14,552 bases of DNA from an uncultured Clostridia bacterium (GTDB lineage: Bacteria > Bacillota > Clostridia > TANB77 > CAG-508). Positions 1 to 7,280 of this stretch are shown one piece after another. Under the pieces are notes generated by a model, which did no database searches, had not been told where the DNA came from, and was given only the letters and a program-made list of their open reading frames with translations. The first letter of the stretch is position 1. Each line of letters opens with the position of its first letter. The stretch is taken from the NCBI GenBank assembly GCA_934177795.1, contig CAKPPS010000029.1, forward strand, positions 1-14,552, read 5' to 3'. A program made the translations under genes and the position numbers.

Positions 1-74
1 TAGCGAAGATGTGATTCGAACACATGACCCTTCGGGTATGAACCGAATGCTCTAGCCAACTGAGCTACTTCGCC
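1..74 (-). tRNA. tRNA-Met (anticodon CAT), elongator type
   Basis: The reverse complement folds into a full 74-nt cloverleaf. The acceptor stem is GGCGAAG/CTTCGCT (one G-U pair), the D arm is GCTC...GAGC, the anticodon stem is TTCGG/CCGAA, the T arm is ATGTG-TTCGAAT-CACAT, and the discriminator base is A. The seven-base anticodon loop TTCATAC gives anticodon CAT. The A-loop sequence and G1 acceptor look like elongator tRNA-Met rather than initiator; a lysidine-type tRNA-Ile2 also has a CAT anticodon and is the alternative. Whether CCA is encoded cannot be seen, because the 3' end lies at the window edge. Confidence 0.95.
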
Positions 75-92
75 ATTTCACTGACAAATAAT

Positions 93-121
93 ATTATAAT
101 GTTAGTTTAACCTTTTGTCAA
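93..121 (-). promoter_or_regulatory. sigma-A promoter of the tRNA-Met gene
   Basis: On the minus strand a perfect TTGACA (116-121) is separated by 17 bases from a perfect TATAAT (93-98). The -10 lies about 19 bases upstream of the first base of the mature tRNA, leaving a short 5' leader for RNase P to remove. This is the strongest consensus promoter in the window, as expected for a stable RNA gene. Confidence 0.88.
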
Positions 122-154
122 GTAAAAAATGCAATATATTTTTAAAAATTATTC

Positions 155-210
155 AAATTGTCCTAAAAGAGGTTATATTAATATAAAATAAGCTACTTTT
201 AGAACAATTT
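155..210 (-). terminator. Inverted repeat after the DUF4364 gene, probable terminator
   Basis: Arms 196-210 and 155-169 form a 15-bp stem that starts at the stop codon of the DUF4364 gene. The single difference between the arms is a U-G wobble in the minus-strand transcript but a C-A mismatch in the plus-strand transcript, so the structure favours minus-strand RNA. The loop is long (26 nt) and the following T-tract is loose (TTTGAATAATTTTT), so termination is likely but not classical. It would separate the DUF4364 transcript from the tRNA promoter just downstream. Confidence 0.5.
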
Positions 211-757
211 AATTATTAATCGTATCATTAAATAAAAGTTTTAAAATATTTGGATATATAGTATTAGCATGATTATTCCAATTATCAACAAGCTTTTTTG
301 CTCTTTCTCTAGAACCTGCATAAGTTTTTACTTCAAAAATTGTTTCGTTATTTTCAACAATTTTTAATTTAACAGTATAATTATTTTCATTTTTAGGGGT
401 AAATTCAGCAATAATTGAAGATGCTTCTTCTATATTAGGAAATTCGGTTTTAAATACATGCTCAGCTTTTAATTTTAATAATCCAGGCATAACATCTTTG
501 GTTAATTCATAAGCATTTTCACCTTCACTAGTTATTTTTAATACTTGTTCATCATCTTTTGTGTATACACCTACTAGCTTTGAATCGATTAAATCTGTTA
601 AAAGTTGTTTAAAATAAAAATAGTTAATATTATTTATAGCAGAAATGATTTTAAACAAATTATCTTGTACAATTTCTCCATTAATTTGTATTAAAATATA
701 GAGAATTAGTACTTTATTTTCAGCCAAAGTAGTAGTATTATCTGAATTAGAACTCAT
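209..757 (-). CDS. DUF4364 family protein
   Basis: This encodes a protein of about 182 residues that resembles the DUF4364 family of Clostridia, whose function is not established. The N-terminal part (LAENKVLILYILIQING onwards, through the YFYFKQLLTDLIDSKLVG stretch and a TSEGENAYE turn) looks like a winged-helix DNA-binding fold. The C-terminal half is a mixed strand region ending in an amphipathic helix. No membrane segment or signal peptide is visible. The frame opens at a GTG at 766, but ATG at 757 is the better start: GAGGAG (766-771) sits 8 bases in front of it and would overlap the GTG. It is divergent from the lactate dehydrogenase gene across about 150 bases. A transcriptional-regulator role is inferred only from the fold-like pattern. 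Confidence 0.85.
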   Translation of the reverse strand: MSSNSDNTTTLAENKVLILYILIQINGEIVQDNLFKIISAINNINYFYFKQLLTDLIDSKLVGVYTKDDEQVLKITSEGENAYELTKDVMPGLLKLKAEHVFKTEFPNIEEASSIIAEFTPKNENNYTVKLKIVENNETIFEVKTYAGSRERAKKLVDNWNNHANTIYPNILKLLFNDTINN

Positions 758-790
758 AAATAGCACTCCTCACTTTGATTATTTTTTGAA

Positions 791-819
791 ATTATATCAT
801 AAATGTGAAAAAAAGTAAA
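791..819 (-). promoter_or_regulatory. Promoter of the DUF4364 gene (extended -10)
   Basis: On the minus strand TATAAT (791-796) is preceded by TGA, making a TGnTATAAT extended -10. A TTTACT -35-like hexamer (814-819, four of six consensus bases) sits 17 bases upstream. The distance to the ATG at 757 leaves a leader of roughly 25-30 nt that carries the GAGGAG site. Confidence 0.65.
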
Positions 820-859
820 ATAAATCTGAAAAAATCTTTAATTTATAGAATAAAAGTAG

Positions 860-865
860 TATAAT
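860..865 (+). promoter_or_regulatory. -10 element for the lactate dehydrogenase gene
   Basis: A TATAAT hexamer lies 42 bases upstream of the chosen ATG at 908. At 17 bases further upstream there is only TTTAAT (837-842), a weak -35, so the promoter may depend on an activator. The promoter faces away from the DUF4364 promoter in the same intergenic region. Confidence 0.5.
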
Positions 866-907
866 ATTAATGCAATAAAAAAAAGAATAATGAAGGGAAA
901 TGATAGT

Positions 908-1864
908 ATGAAAAGAGGAAAAGTAGTTTTAGTAGGGACTGGTTTTGTAGGTATGAGTATGGCATACTCAATGTTAAACAGAGGAGGAATACCAGAACTT
1001 ATTTTAATAGATATAGATAAAGATAAAACAATTGGAGAAGAAATGGATTTATCACATGGAATGCCATTTGCTCCACAAAAAATGGTAGTAAAAGCAGGAG
1101 ATTATAAAGATTGTAAAGATGCGCAAGTTGTTGTAATTACTGCAGGAATAGCTCAAAAACCAGGACAAACAAGATTAGAACTTGCAGAAGTAAATACAAA
1201 AATAATGAAAAGTATTACACAAAATATAATGGCTAGTGGGTTTAATGGAATAATTATAGTTGCAAGTAATCCAGTAGATTTAATGAGTTATGTGGTGGCA
1301 GAAGTTTCAGGGTTACCTAAAAACCAAGTAATTGGTTCTGGAACAGTACTAGATACTGCAAGATTAAGGTATTTAATTGGAACATATTTAAAAGTATCAA
1401 GTAAAAACATACATGCATATATTATGGGAGAACATGGAGATTCTTCATTTGTACCATGGGCTCATTGCTATGTTGGATGTAAAAAAATAGTAGATGTAAT
1501 GAAAGATAATAATTATCCAATGGAAAAATTAGATAAAATTCATCAAGGAGTGGTAAATGCAGCTTATGAGATTATAAATAAGAAAAAAGCAACATATTAT
1601 GGAATTGGAATGGCATTAAATAGATTAGTAAGGGCAGTAATAGATGACGAAAATTCAATATTAACAGTATCTACATATTTAGATAATGCCTATGGACAAG
1701 ATGATATATATATAGGAGTTCCAGCTATAATCAACAAAAATGGTGTTAGAGAATTAGTTGATTTAGAACTAAATCAAGAAGAACAAAATAAATTAGATGA
1801 AAGTTGTAAAATAATAAAAGAAATGAGAAAAAACTCGATAGATAAAATAATACAAGAAAAATAG
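908..1864 (+). CDS. ldh: L-lactate dehydrogenase
   Basis: NAD-dependent L-lactate dehydrogenase, a cytoplasmic enzyme that reduces pyruvate to lactate at the end of fermentative glycolysis. From the start at 908 it has 318 residues, normal for the family. The Rossmann motif GTGFVG is at 10-15. The active-site loop AQKPGQTRLEL (82-92) carries Gln83, the lactate-type specificity residue where malate dehydrogenases have Arg, and substrate Arg89. NPVD is at 121-124, LDTARLR (148-154) carries Asp149 and Arg152, and GEHGD (174-178) carries catalytic His176. An upstream in-frame ATG at 890 would give six extra residues, but AAGGGA (893-898) sits at proper spacing from 908 and would lie inside the longer form. 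The gene is monocistronic or reads weakly into secG, which has its own promoter. Confidence 0.95.
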   Translation: MKRGKVVLVGTGFVGMSMAYSMLNRGGIPELILIDIDKDKTIGEEMDLSHGMPFAPQKMVVKAGDYKDCKDAQVVVITAGIAQKPGQTRLELAEVNTKIMKSITQNIMASGFNGIIIVASNPVDLMSYVVAEVSGLPKNQVIGSGTVLDTARLRYLIGTYLKVSSKNIHAYIMGEHGDSSFVPWAHCYVGCKKIVDVMKDNNYPMEKLDKIHQGVVNAAYEIINKKKATYYGIGMALNRLVRAVIDDENSILTVSTYLDNAYGQDDIYIGVPAIINKNGVRELVDLELNQEEQNKLDESCKIIKEMRKNSIDKIIQEK

Positions 1865-1873
1865 AGCAAAAAT

Positions 1874-1902
1874 TTGCATTTTAAAAAAATATATGTTAAA
1901 AT
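1874..1902 (+). promoter_or_regulatory. Promoter of secG (extended -10)
   Basis: TTGCAT (1874-1879), a 17-base spacer and TAAAAT (1897-1902) with an upstream TG at 1894-1895 make a convincing extended -10 sigma-A promoter. It lies only 10 bases after the ldh stop, so secG is transcribed independently of, or in addition to, ldh readthrough. The GGAGGA ribosome binding site at 1936-1941 follows. Confidence 0.75.
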
Positions 1903-1949
1903 ATCAAAGTATTATTTGAGATAAAAAACCGTTAGGAGGAATAAATTAA

Positions 1950-2198
1950 ATGGAAATAGCAAAATGGATATTGGTTGTAATATATTTTATAGTAGCAGTA
2001 GCTATAATAATTTTAGCATTAATACAATCAAAAGATGATTCTGGACTATCATCAACTATCACAGGTTCATCAACAAATAATTTCTATGAAAAAAACAAAG
2101 GAAGAACTAAAGAAGGAAAGCAGAAAAGATGGACAATCATTTTGTCAATAGTATTTGCAGTATTAACAATAGTATTGGGAATAATATATATGGCATAA
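1950..2198 (+). CDS. secG: Preprotein translocase subunit SecG
   Basis: SecG is the small integral-membrane subunit of the SecYEG protein-export channel. The 82-residue protein has the family layout: a first membrane helix (about 5-25, WILVVIYFIVAVAIIILAL), a cytoplasmic loop opening with IQSKDDSGLSS and continuing through a Gly/Ser/Asn stretch and a basic segment (NKGRTKEGKQKR), then a second helix (about 61-81). The conserved Q-S/G-K-x-x-GL pattern after helix 1 is typical. The start has a strong GGAGGA site. SecG next to rnr is a familiar gene order in Bacillota. A terminator follows directly. Confidence 0.93.
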   Translation: MEIAKWILVVIYFIVAVAIIILALIQSKDDSGLSSTITGSSTNNFYEKNKGRTKEGKQKRWTIILSIVFAVLTIVLGIIYMA

Positions 2199-2205
2199 AA
2201 AATAA

Positions 2206-2236
2206 GGGGCGGTTAATAGTAATAACTCGCTCTTTT
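2206..2236 (+). terminator. Rho-independent terminator after secG
   Basis: GGGGCGGTTA (from about 2206) pairs with TAACTCGCTC (to about 2232), giving a 9-bp stem with one bulged base and two G-U pairs around a short AT-rich loop. TTTT follows directly. It starts seven bases after the secG stop and is one of the few GC-containing patches in this intergenic region. Confidence 0.65.
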
Positions 2237-2314
2237 ATAATATAAAAATATATAAATAATAAAATTTTTGCTTATAATAAAAGCTATTAAATGAGATGAA
2301 ATCGAATTCTTAGA

Positions 2315-2335
2315 AAGGTTTATAGGTAAAACCTT
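2315..2335 (+). other. Small hairpin in the rnr leader
   Basis: AAGGTTT (2315-2321) and AAACCTT (2329-2335) form a 7-bp hairpin about 40 bases before the rnr start. A second AAACCT copy lies at about 2343-2348 and could compete for the same left arm, so two alternative pairings are possible. There is no T-tract after it. It may affect RNA stability or translation of rnr, or be chance in AT-rich sequence. No convincing promoter was identified for rnr in 2237-2372; a TATAAT at about 2353-2358 seems too close to the ATG. Confidence 0.25.
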
Positions 2336-2372
2336 ATTTAAAAACCTAAATATATAATATAAGGAAAACTTT

Positions 2373-4490
2373 ATGGAAGAACAAGAACTGAAAGTTTTAA
2401 ATTTTATAAAAGATAAAGATTATTCACCGATGAAAGCCAAAGAGATTGCAATGCTTATGAGAGTTCCAAAGAGTGAATATAATGAACTTTTGAGAATTTT
2501 AGGGGATTTAGAGATAAAACTAAAAATTAAAAAAAATAGAAAAAATCAGTATAGGGTAGTGGAAGAAGTATATTATGATGGGATATATAGAAAAAATCAA
2601 AAAGGATTTGGATTTGTGAAATTAGAAGAACAAGAAGATGAAATATATATATCTAAGGAAAATTCCAAAAATGCATTAAATGGTGATAAAGTATTAATAC
2701 AGATAATAGAAGAAAGAAATAAATTAAAAAAAGCCGAAGGTAAAATTGTAAAAATATTAAAACATGAAAAAGATACAGTTGTTGGTAGATTTGAATTTAG
2801 CAAAAACTTTGGATTTGTTGTGCCAGATGATAAAAATTTCGGAACAGACATATTTATATCAAAAAAGAATTTTGGAAAAGCTAGAAATAATCATAAGGTA
2901 CTAGTAAAAATCACCAAATATCCACAAAAAGGGAAAAAGGCAGAAGGTAAAATAATAGAAGTATTAGGAAATGTTAATGAAGCAGGAGTGGATATGCTAT
3001 CATTAATAAAAGAATACAAATTACCATCTACATTTCCAGAGCCAGTAGTAAATGAAGCAATTAAATGTGGAAATAAAATAAAAAAAGAAGATTTAAAAGA
3101 TAGACGAGATTTAAGAAAAGAAATTATTTTTACTATTGATGGAGATGATGCAAAAGATTTAGATGATGCTGTAAAAGTTTCAAAAATGAAAAATGGAAAT
3201 TATAAGCTAGATGTTCATATTGCAGATGTTAGTAATTATGTTAGAGAAAATACTTTGTTAGATCAAGAAGCATTATTAAGAGGCACAAGTATTTATATGC
3301 TTGGAAGAGTAATTCCAATGCTACCGAGAGAATTATCAAATGGAATTTGTAGTTTGAATGCTGGAGAGGATAGACTTACATTATCTTGTAGTATGGAAAT
3401 AGATAATAAGGGAAATGTAGTTTCTTCTGATATATATAAGGGAGTAATAAATGTAACAGAAAGAATGACTTATAAAAATGTACAAAAAATATTAGACGGC
3501 TCAGATAAAGAAGTAAATGAAAGATATAAGAAATATTTAAGTGATTTTAAATTAATGGAAGAATTAGCTAAAATATTAAAAAATAAAAGAATGGAAAAAG
3601 GATATTTAAACTTAGATATTCCAGAAAGTAAGATAGAACTTGATATTGATGGAAGAGTTACAAATATAACAAAATATGAAACAAGTTTTGCAAATGAAAT
3701 AATTGAACAATTCATGCTTGTAGCAAATGAAACAATAGCAGAAAAATTTTATTGGTTGAATGCACCATTTATATATAGAGTTCATGAAAATCCTGATTTT
3801 GAAAAAGTAAAAGAGTTAAATAAATTTTTATTTAATTTTGGATTAAAAATAAAGGCAAATGCAGATAACATATATCCACAGGAATTTGCAAAAATCTTAA
3901 AAGAAGTAAAAGGTAAAGAAGAAGAAAAAGTAATTTCAAATTTGATATTAAGAACATTAAAAGTTGCTAAATATGAATCAAAAAACTTAGGACATTTTGG
4001 TATTGCAAGTAAATATTATTGCCATTTTACATCACCAATAAGAAGATATCCAGATTTATTTATACATAGAATAATCTCAAAATATTTGGAAGAAAATTAT
4101 GATGTTAATGATAAATTTATAGACAAATATACAAAAGAAGCAGAGGAAAGAGCAAAACAATCTTCAGAGAGAGAAAATATTGCAACAAAAGTAGAAAGAG
4201 AAAGTGAAGACATAAAGAAAGCAGAATATATGGAAAACAAAATAGGACAAGAATATCAAGGAATAATATCATCAGTTACATCTTTCGGGATTTTTGTAGA
4301 ATTAGAAAATACAATAGAAGGATTAATCAGGTTTGAAGATTTAGGCAATGAGTATTTTATATATGATGAAAATAAAAAAATATTAATTGGAGAAAATACA
4401 GGTGATACATATAAAATTGGTGATAGAATAAACATCAAAGTTAAAGATGCTAATAAATTATTAAGGACTATAGATTTTAAAAAAGTGTAA
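2373..4490 (+). CDS. rnr: Ribonuclease R (3'-5' exoribonuclease)
   Basis: Processive hydrolytic 3'-5' exoribonuclease that degrades structured RNA and works with trans-translation in RNA quality control. The 705 residues show the full architecture: an N-terminal winged-helix region (about 1-65), two cold-shock domains (about 68-130, with GIYRKNQKGFGFV, and about 133-200, with GRFEFSKNFGFVV), the RNB catalytic domain (about 245-570) and a C-terminal S1 domain (about 625-700, GQEYQGIISSVTSFGIFVEL). The metal-binding aspartates of the DGDDAKDLDDA motif are present at 256, 262, 264 and 265. The RNB signature HFTSPIRRYPDL is at 551-562. The start is supported by AAGG about eight bases upstream. 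The S1 domain is followed by hardly any basic tail, shorter than in E. coli RNase R. smpB and ssrA, often nearby in Bacillota, do not follow here. Confidence 0.96.
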   Translation: MEEQELKVLNFIKDKDYSPMKAKEIAMLMRVPKSEYNELLRILGDLEIKLKIKKNRKNQYRVVEEVYYDGIYRKNQKGFGFVKLEEQEDEIYISKENSKNALNGDKVLIQIIEERNKLKKAEGKIVKILKHEKDTVVGRFEFSKNFGFVVPDDKNFGTDIFISKKNFGKARNNHKVLVKITKYPQKGKKAEGKIIEVLGNVNEAGVDMLSLIKEYKLPSTFPEPVVNEAIKCGNKIKKEDLKDRRDLRKEIIFTIDGDDAKDLDDAVKVSKMKNGNYKLDVHIADVSNYVRENTLLDQEALLRGTSIYMLGRVIPMLPRELSNGICSLNAGEDRLTLSCSMEIDNKGNVVSSDIYKGVINVTERMTYKNVQKILDGSDKEVNERYKKYLSDFKLMEELAKILKNKRMEKGYLNLDIPESKIELDIDGRVTNITKYETSFANEIIEQFMLVANETIAEKFYWLNAPFIYRVHENPDFEKVKELNKFLFNFGLKIKANADNIYPQEFAKILKEVKGKEEEKVISNLILRTLKVAKYESKNLGHFGIASKYYCHFTSPIRRYPDLFIHRIISKYLEENYDVNDKFIDKYTKEAEERAKQSSERENIATKVERESEDIKKAEYMENKIGQEYQGIISSVTSFGIFVELENTIEGLIRFEDLGNEYFIYDENKKILIGENTGDTYKIGDRINIKVKDANKLLRTIDFKKV

Positions 4491-4602
4491 ATTACAGAAT
4501 AAATCTGAAAAATTAAAGATTTGTTCCATTAAACAAAATTTTATATAAAAATTATGATTTAGATATGTTAAAAGACAAGAATTTAATATAATTAATTAAA
4601 GA

Positions 4603-4714
4603 AATACCTAGAAAATATAAGATTTTCATTACATGTCTCGGCTTATTATAGAATTTCTGAAATTTTTCCATGCACATTCGACATTTCATTTCAATCTTAT
4701 ATTTTCTAGGTATT
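4603..4714. repeat. 112-bp element with perfect 22-bp terminal inverted repeats
   Basis: Positions 4603-4624 and 4693-4714 are exact reverse complements (22 of 22), enclosing a 68-nt core. The symmetry continues imperfectly inward: ATGTC (4633-4637) and GACAT (4680-4684) lie at about the same distance inside each arm, and a palindrome AATTTC-T-GAAATT is near the centre. An ATTAAA hexamer lies two bases outside the left arm (4595-4600) and directly outside the right arm (4715-4720), which could be a worn target duplication or chance. The element fills the gap between the convergent rnr and ger transcripts. It could be a MITE-like element, a bidirectional terminator or a structured RNA. There is no coding potential. 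Confidence 0.8.
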
Positions 4715-4757
4715 ATTAAATTAAAATAATTATTTAGTAATTTATATTAAAATATTT

Positions 4758-4934
4758 TTATTTGTTTAGTAAAACAATAATTGTAAATATAACAGTAAAA
4801 AATGCAAATAAAATTACCGAAATCCCTCCGAATTTATTATTATGTTTAAATTCATAAATACCATAACAAACCGCAATTTTTAATATATATAGACTTATTA
4901 ATATTAAAAATATTAATTCTGTAGTAGAAAACAT
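4758..4934 (-). CDS. Small two-helix membrane protein, candidate germinant receptor D subunit
   Basis: The product is 58 residues from ATG at 4934, made almost entirely of two hydrophobic helices (about 4-25 and 38-56) separated by a polar turn (EFKHNNKFGG). AGGTGA, overlapping the gerC stop codon, sits five bases before this ATG. A GTG at 4943 would add three residues but lacks a proper binding site. It is the last gene of the ger operon, directly after gerC. Small proteins with two predicted membrane helices encoded beside gerA-type operons are known in Bacillus as D subunits that modulate germinant receptors. Position, size and topology match that group, but sequence similarity could not be tested, so this role is an inference. 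Confidence 0.7.
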   Translation of the reverse strand: MFSTTELIFLILISLYILKIAVCYGIYEFKHNNKFGGISVILFAFFTVIFTIIVLLNK

Positions 4935-4943
4935 TAAAATCAC

Positions 4944-6167
4944 CTAGCTTTCTGTTAAAATAGAAGAAGATTGAATAGAAGAATTTACATGAACATTAAA
5001 AAATGAATCTTTGTATTTTTCGTTCCAGTCATAATCAGAAAAATCTTTTGCAAACAAAAATGAACGTTTTGCATCATTTCCCAAATTATTAATATCAGAT
5101 TTGAAATTTTTAGAAGTTTTATATAAATAATCAGTAATTATAGATTCTAAATAACTATTACAAGAATTAGATATTAGATTTAACATCTCAGAAGAAAGGT
5201 AGTCAGAATTGGCTTCCATAGAATAAATTCTTCCTGTAAATTTAAGAACAATATCAATATAAGGTGTACCATTTATAATAGTAACTTTTATTTTTGATTC
5301 AGATAATGGCGTTAAATGTAAATCAACATAAGAATTAGATTTATTAGGATTAGGTACAGAAATTAGAAAACTATCAACTTGACTTCGCACGATGAGAGAA
5401 CATAAAGTTTCAATAGAATTTAATTCACCAACTAGAACATCATTTTTAAAAACTGCTAATCCCATATTTTCAGAATTTGTTTTGCCAGTAATAGCAGATG
5501 AGTTAGATTTAGATGTAAAATCTTTCTCAGAATCTATATTACTAGAATAATTAGTAGAATCATTGGTTACTCCACCTAATACTGCAAAAGGTTGACCAGA
5601 TTTGGTTAATAAGTCATCAAAGAAATTACCAATAGTAGCATTAACTGTAAAACCTGTATGTTGACTAGAGTTAGAAAATACTTCATAATATTTTGTAATT
5701 AGATTTTCAAATATAGGTTTGGAATTTTGCAAGTAATATTTAGCAGAACATTTAGAAACAACAATATTGGTTGAAGGGCGAACTTGTGCGTCATTAATTA
5801 ATGTGTATATTTCATCTGATATACCACGTGCAGCGATTTTTTCAGAAAAGGCGATTACTTTGCAATGAGATAAATTAACTTCTTTGCCAATATATGAATT
5901 CATCAGATTGATGCCAGAGGTAATAGAAGATGTCTTAACAGTATATAATATTGATGGCGCGGATTCAGAACTACCAGATTCAGAAACAGAAAGAGCATCT
6001 GTAAATTGAAATGTTATATCCAATTTATTATCTTTGGAGGTATCTATTCCTATAGCTACAACAACAGCTAAATTTTCTAAATTCAAAGCAGAATAAGAAG
6101 AGGAAAAAGCTACTAGTAACATAATAATTAAAATAATAATAAAAATTTTTAACAAAATTTTATTCAT
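4944..6167 (-). CDS. gerC: Spore germination protein of the Ger(x)C family, without lipobox cysteine
   Basis: C subunit of a germinant receptor, which assembles with A and B subunits in the inner spore membrane. The 407 residues match the usual length. The segment NLENLAVVVAIGID (about 29-42) corresponds to the conserved start of the mature family, followed by QFTDA, the SHCKVIAFSEKIAARG region, and a C-terminal GRIYSMEANSD...YLESIITDYLYK domain. Family members are normally lipoproteins with a Cys-Trp-Asp at the signal-peptide end. Here the hydrophobic N-terminus (4-20) runs into AFSSSYSALNLE, and no cysteine occurs before residue 100 or so. The protein must therefore be anchored by its uncleaved helix or be released. 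The start overlaps gerB by 8 bases, with AAGGAG (6178-6183) ten bases upstream. Confidence 0.9.
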   Translation of the reverse strand: MNKILLKIFIIILIIMLLVAFSSSYSALNLENLAVVVAIGIDTSKDNKLDITFQFTDALSVSESGSSESAPSILYTVKTSSITSGINLMNSYIGKEVNLSHCKVIAFSEKIAARGISDEIYTLINDAQVRPSTNIVVSKCSAKYYLQNSKPIFENLITKYYEVFSNSSQHTGFTVNATIGNFFDDLLTKSGQPFAVLGGVTNDSTNYSSNIDSEKDFTSKSNSSAITGKTNSENMGLAVFKNDVLVGELNSIETLCSLIVRSQVDSFLISVPNPNKSNSYVDLHLTPLSESKIKVTIINGTPYIDIVLKFTGRIYSMEANSDYLSSEMLNLISNSCNSYLESIITDYLYKTSKNFKSDINNLGNDAKRSFLFAKDFSDYDWNEKYKDSFFNVHVNSSIQSSSILTES

Positions 6168-7263
6168 AATTTAAAGACTCCTTCTTTTTTCTTTTTTTGA
6201 AATATCCAATAATCAAAATAGATAATCCAATAAAAATAGAAAATATAATAACCATATATTTGTAAGTTTGTTCTTCTATAGATTTCGAGATTGCATAATT
6301 TTTTGGAAAAACACTAATAGCAAAAATCAATAATGAAAAAACTGAAGTGAGGGATTTTTCATCTTCGATATTTGTTATTTTTTTAAATATAGATACAGAG
6401 ATTTTGCATAATATAGTTAAATAACAAAGCATTTGCAAAGACCAAATTAGAACAAACAAAGCTTCTAAACGTTGAAAAAAGGAACCAAATTCAATATATC
6501 TTGCTGCAGAATATAAAGGCATAATTTGATTAGTGTAAATTAAAGAGATAAACATTAAAAGTATAATGGAAACACTAAGCAAAAGATAAACAGTACCAAG
6601 AAGCATTGAAGTTGTAAATACTTTTTTCATTTTTTGTGGCTCTTTTAAGTAAGGGGGTATGAAATATAATAAAGTCAAACCACCAAAAGCACCAATATTT
6701 AATAAACCAGTTACAAAAGTATCATAAAAGCCAGTGCCAATAATAGGAAAAATATTGTCAAAAGAAAAATTACGATAATTGGCAATAAATAAAAACAACA
6801 TAGCTATGGCAACAAAAGGAATAATAATTAAATTAATTTTTGTTATAGAAGAAAAATTTCGTCTAGCACCAATGCCAATAGCTATTACAAAGCATAAAAT
6901 AATAAATATAACATGAGTCATTGGATAATATACAATTTTTAAGCATTCACAAAAATTTCTTAATAAAATGCTAGCAGTAGATATAAAAAAGAAAATAAAT
7001 ATAGAACCAAGTATTGTTTTTAGCTTTTTGCCACCTATATATTCTGCAATATCAATAATATCACTTCCAGGAAAATTTTTGATTAGTTTATAAATAAAAA
7101 CAGTAATAAAAAAAGCAATAATTCCAACATATACAATATTTACAAGAGTACCAGATTTAGTAGTATCTATTAAACTTCTAGGTAATGTAACTAATGTATG
7201 AGTTGCAAAAATACCTAAAATGATGCTAATTGCTTCTGAAGTTGTTATTTTGGAATTTTCCAT
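6160..7263 (-). CDS. gerB: Spore germination permease-like protein, GerB (GerAB/amino-acid permease) family
   Basis: B subunit of a germinant receptor, an integral membrane protein related to amino-acid permeases that is thought to bind the germinant. The 367 residues are dominated by about ten hydrophobic segments. The N-terminus SKITTSEAISIILGIFATHTLVTLPRSL has the family pattern, and the helix 1 break, GSDIIDIAEYIGGKKLKTILG and IPPYLKEP segments are also recognisable. The C-terminus is basic (FKKRKKKES). The start is firm: AAGGAGGT lies just upstream, in the 17-base gap after gerA. It is the second gene of the gerA-gerB-gerC-D operon. The germinant cannot be predicted from the sequence by eye. 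Confidence 0.92.
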   Translation of the reverse strand: MENSKITTSEAISIILGIFATHTLVTLPRSLIDTTKSGTLVNIVYVGIIAFFITVFIYKLIKNFPGSDIIDIAEYIGGKKLKTILGSIFIFFFISTASILLRNFCECLKIVYYPMTHVIFIILCFVIAIGIGARRNFSSITKINLIIIPFVAIAMLFLFIANYRNFSFDNIFPIIGTGFYDTFVTGLLNIGAFGGLTLLYFIPPYLKEPQKMKKVFTTSMLLGTVYLLLSVSIILLMFISLIYTNQIMPLYSAARYIEFGSFFQRLEALFVLIWSLQMLCYLTILCKISVSIFKKITNIEDEKSLTSVFSLLIFAISVFPKNYAISKSIEEQTYKYMVIIFSIFIGLSILIIGYFKKRKKKESLNYE

Positions 7264-7280
7264 GTCAGACCTCCTTTATA

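Noticed and set aside
890..907. Six-residue N-terminal extension of lactate dehydrogenase from the ATG at 890.
   Set aside because: The good AAGGGA ribosome site lies inside this extension and fits the ATG at 908. LDH proteins normally begin a few residues before the GxGxxG strand.
2353..2358. TATAAT just before rnr as its promoter.
   Set aside because: It would leave a leader of only about eight bases, too short for the ribosome binding site, and no -35 is evident.
2597..2851. Minus-strand open frames inside rnr, and similar ones inside cmk, plsC, abiEi and the transglutaminase gene.
   Set aside because: They are antisense shadows of strongly conserved genes, with no ribosome binding site and Phe/Ser/Leu-rich nonsense composition.
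4677..4683. TTCGACA, the reverse complement of a perfect Spo0A box (TGTCGAA), inside the inverted-repeat element.
   Set aside because: It is a 7-base match far from any start codon, between two convergent gene ends. A chance match is expected in a window of this size.
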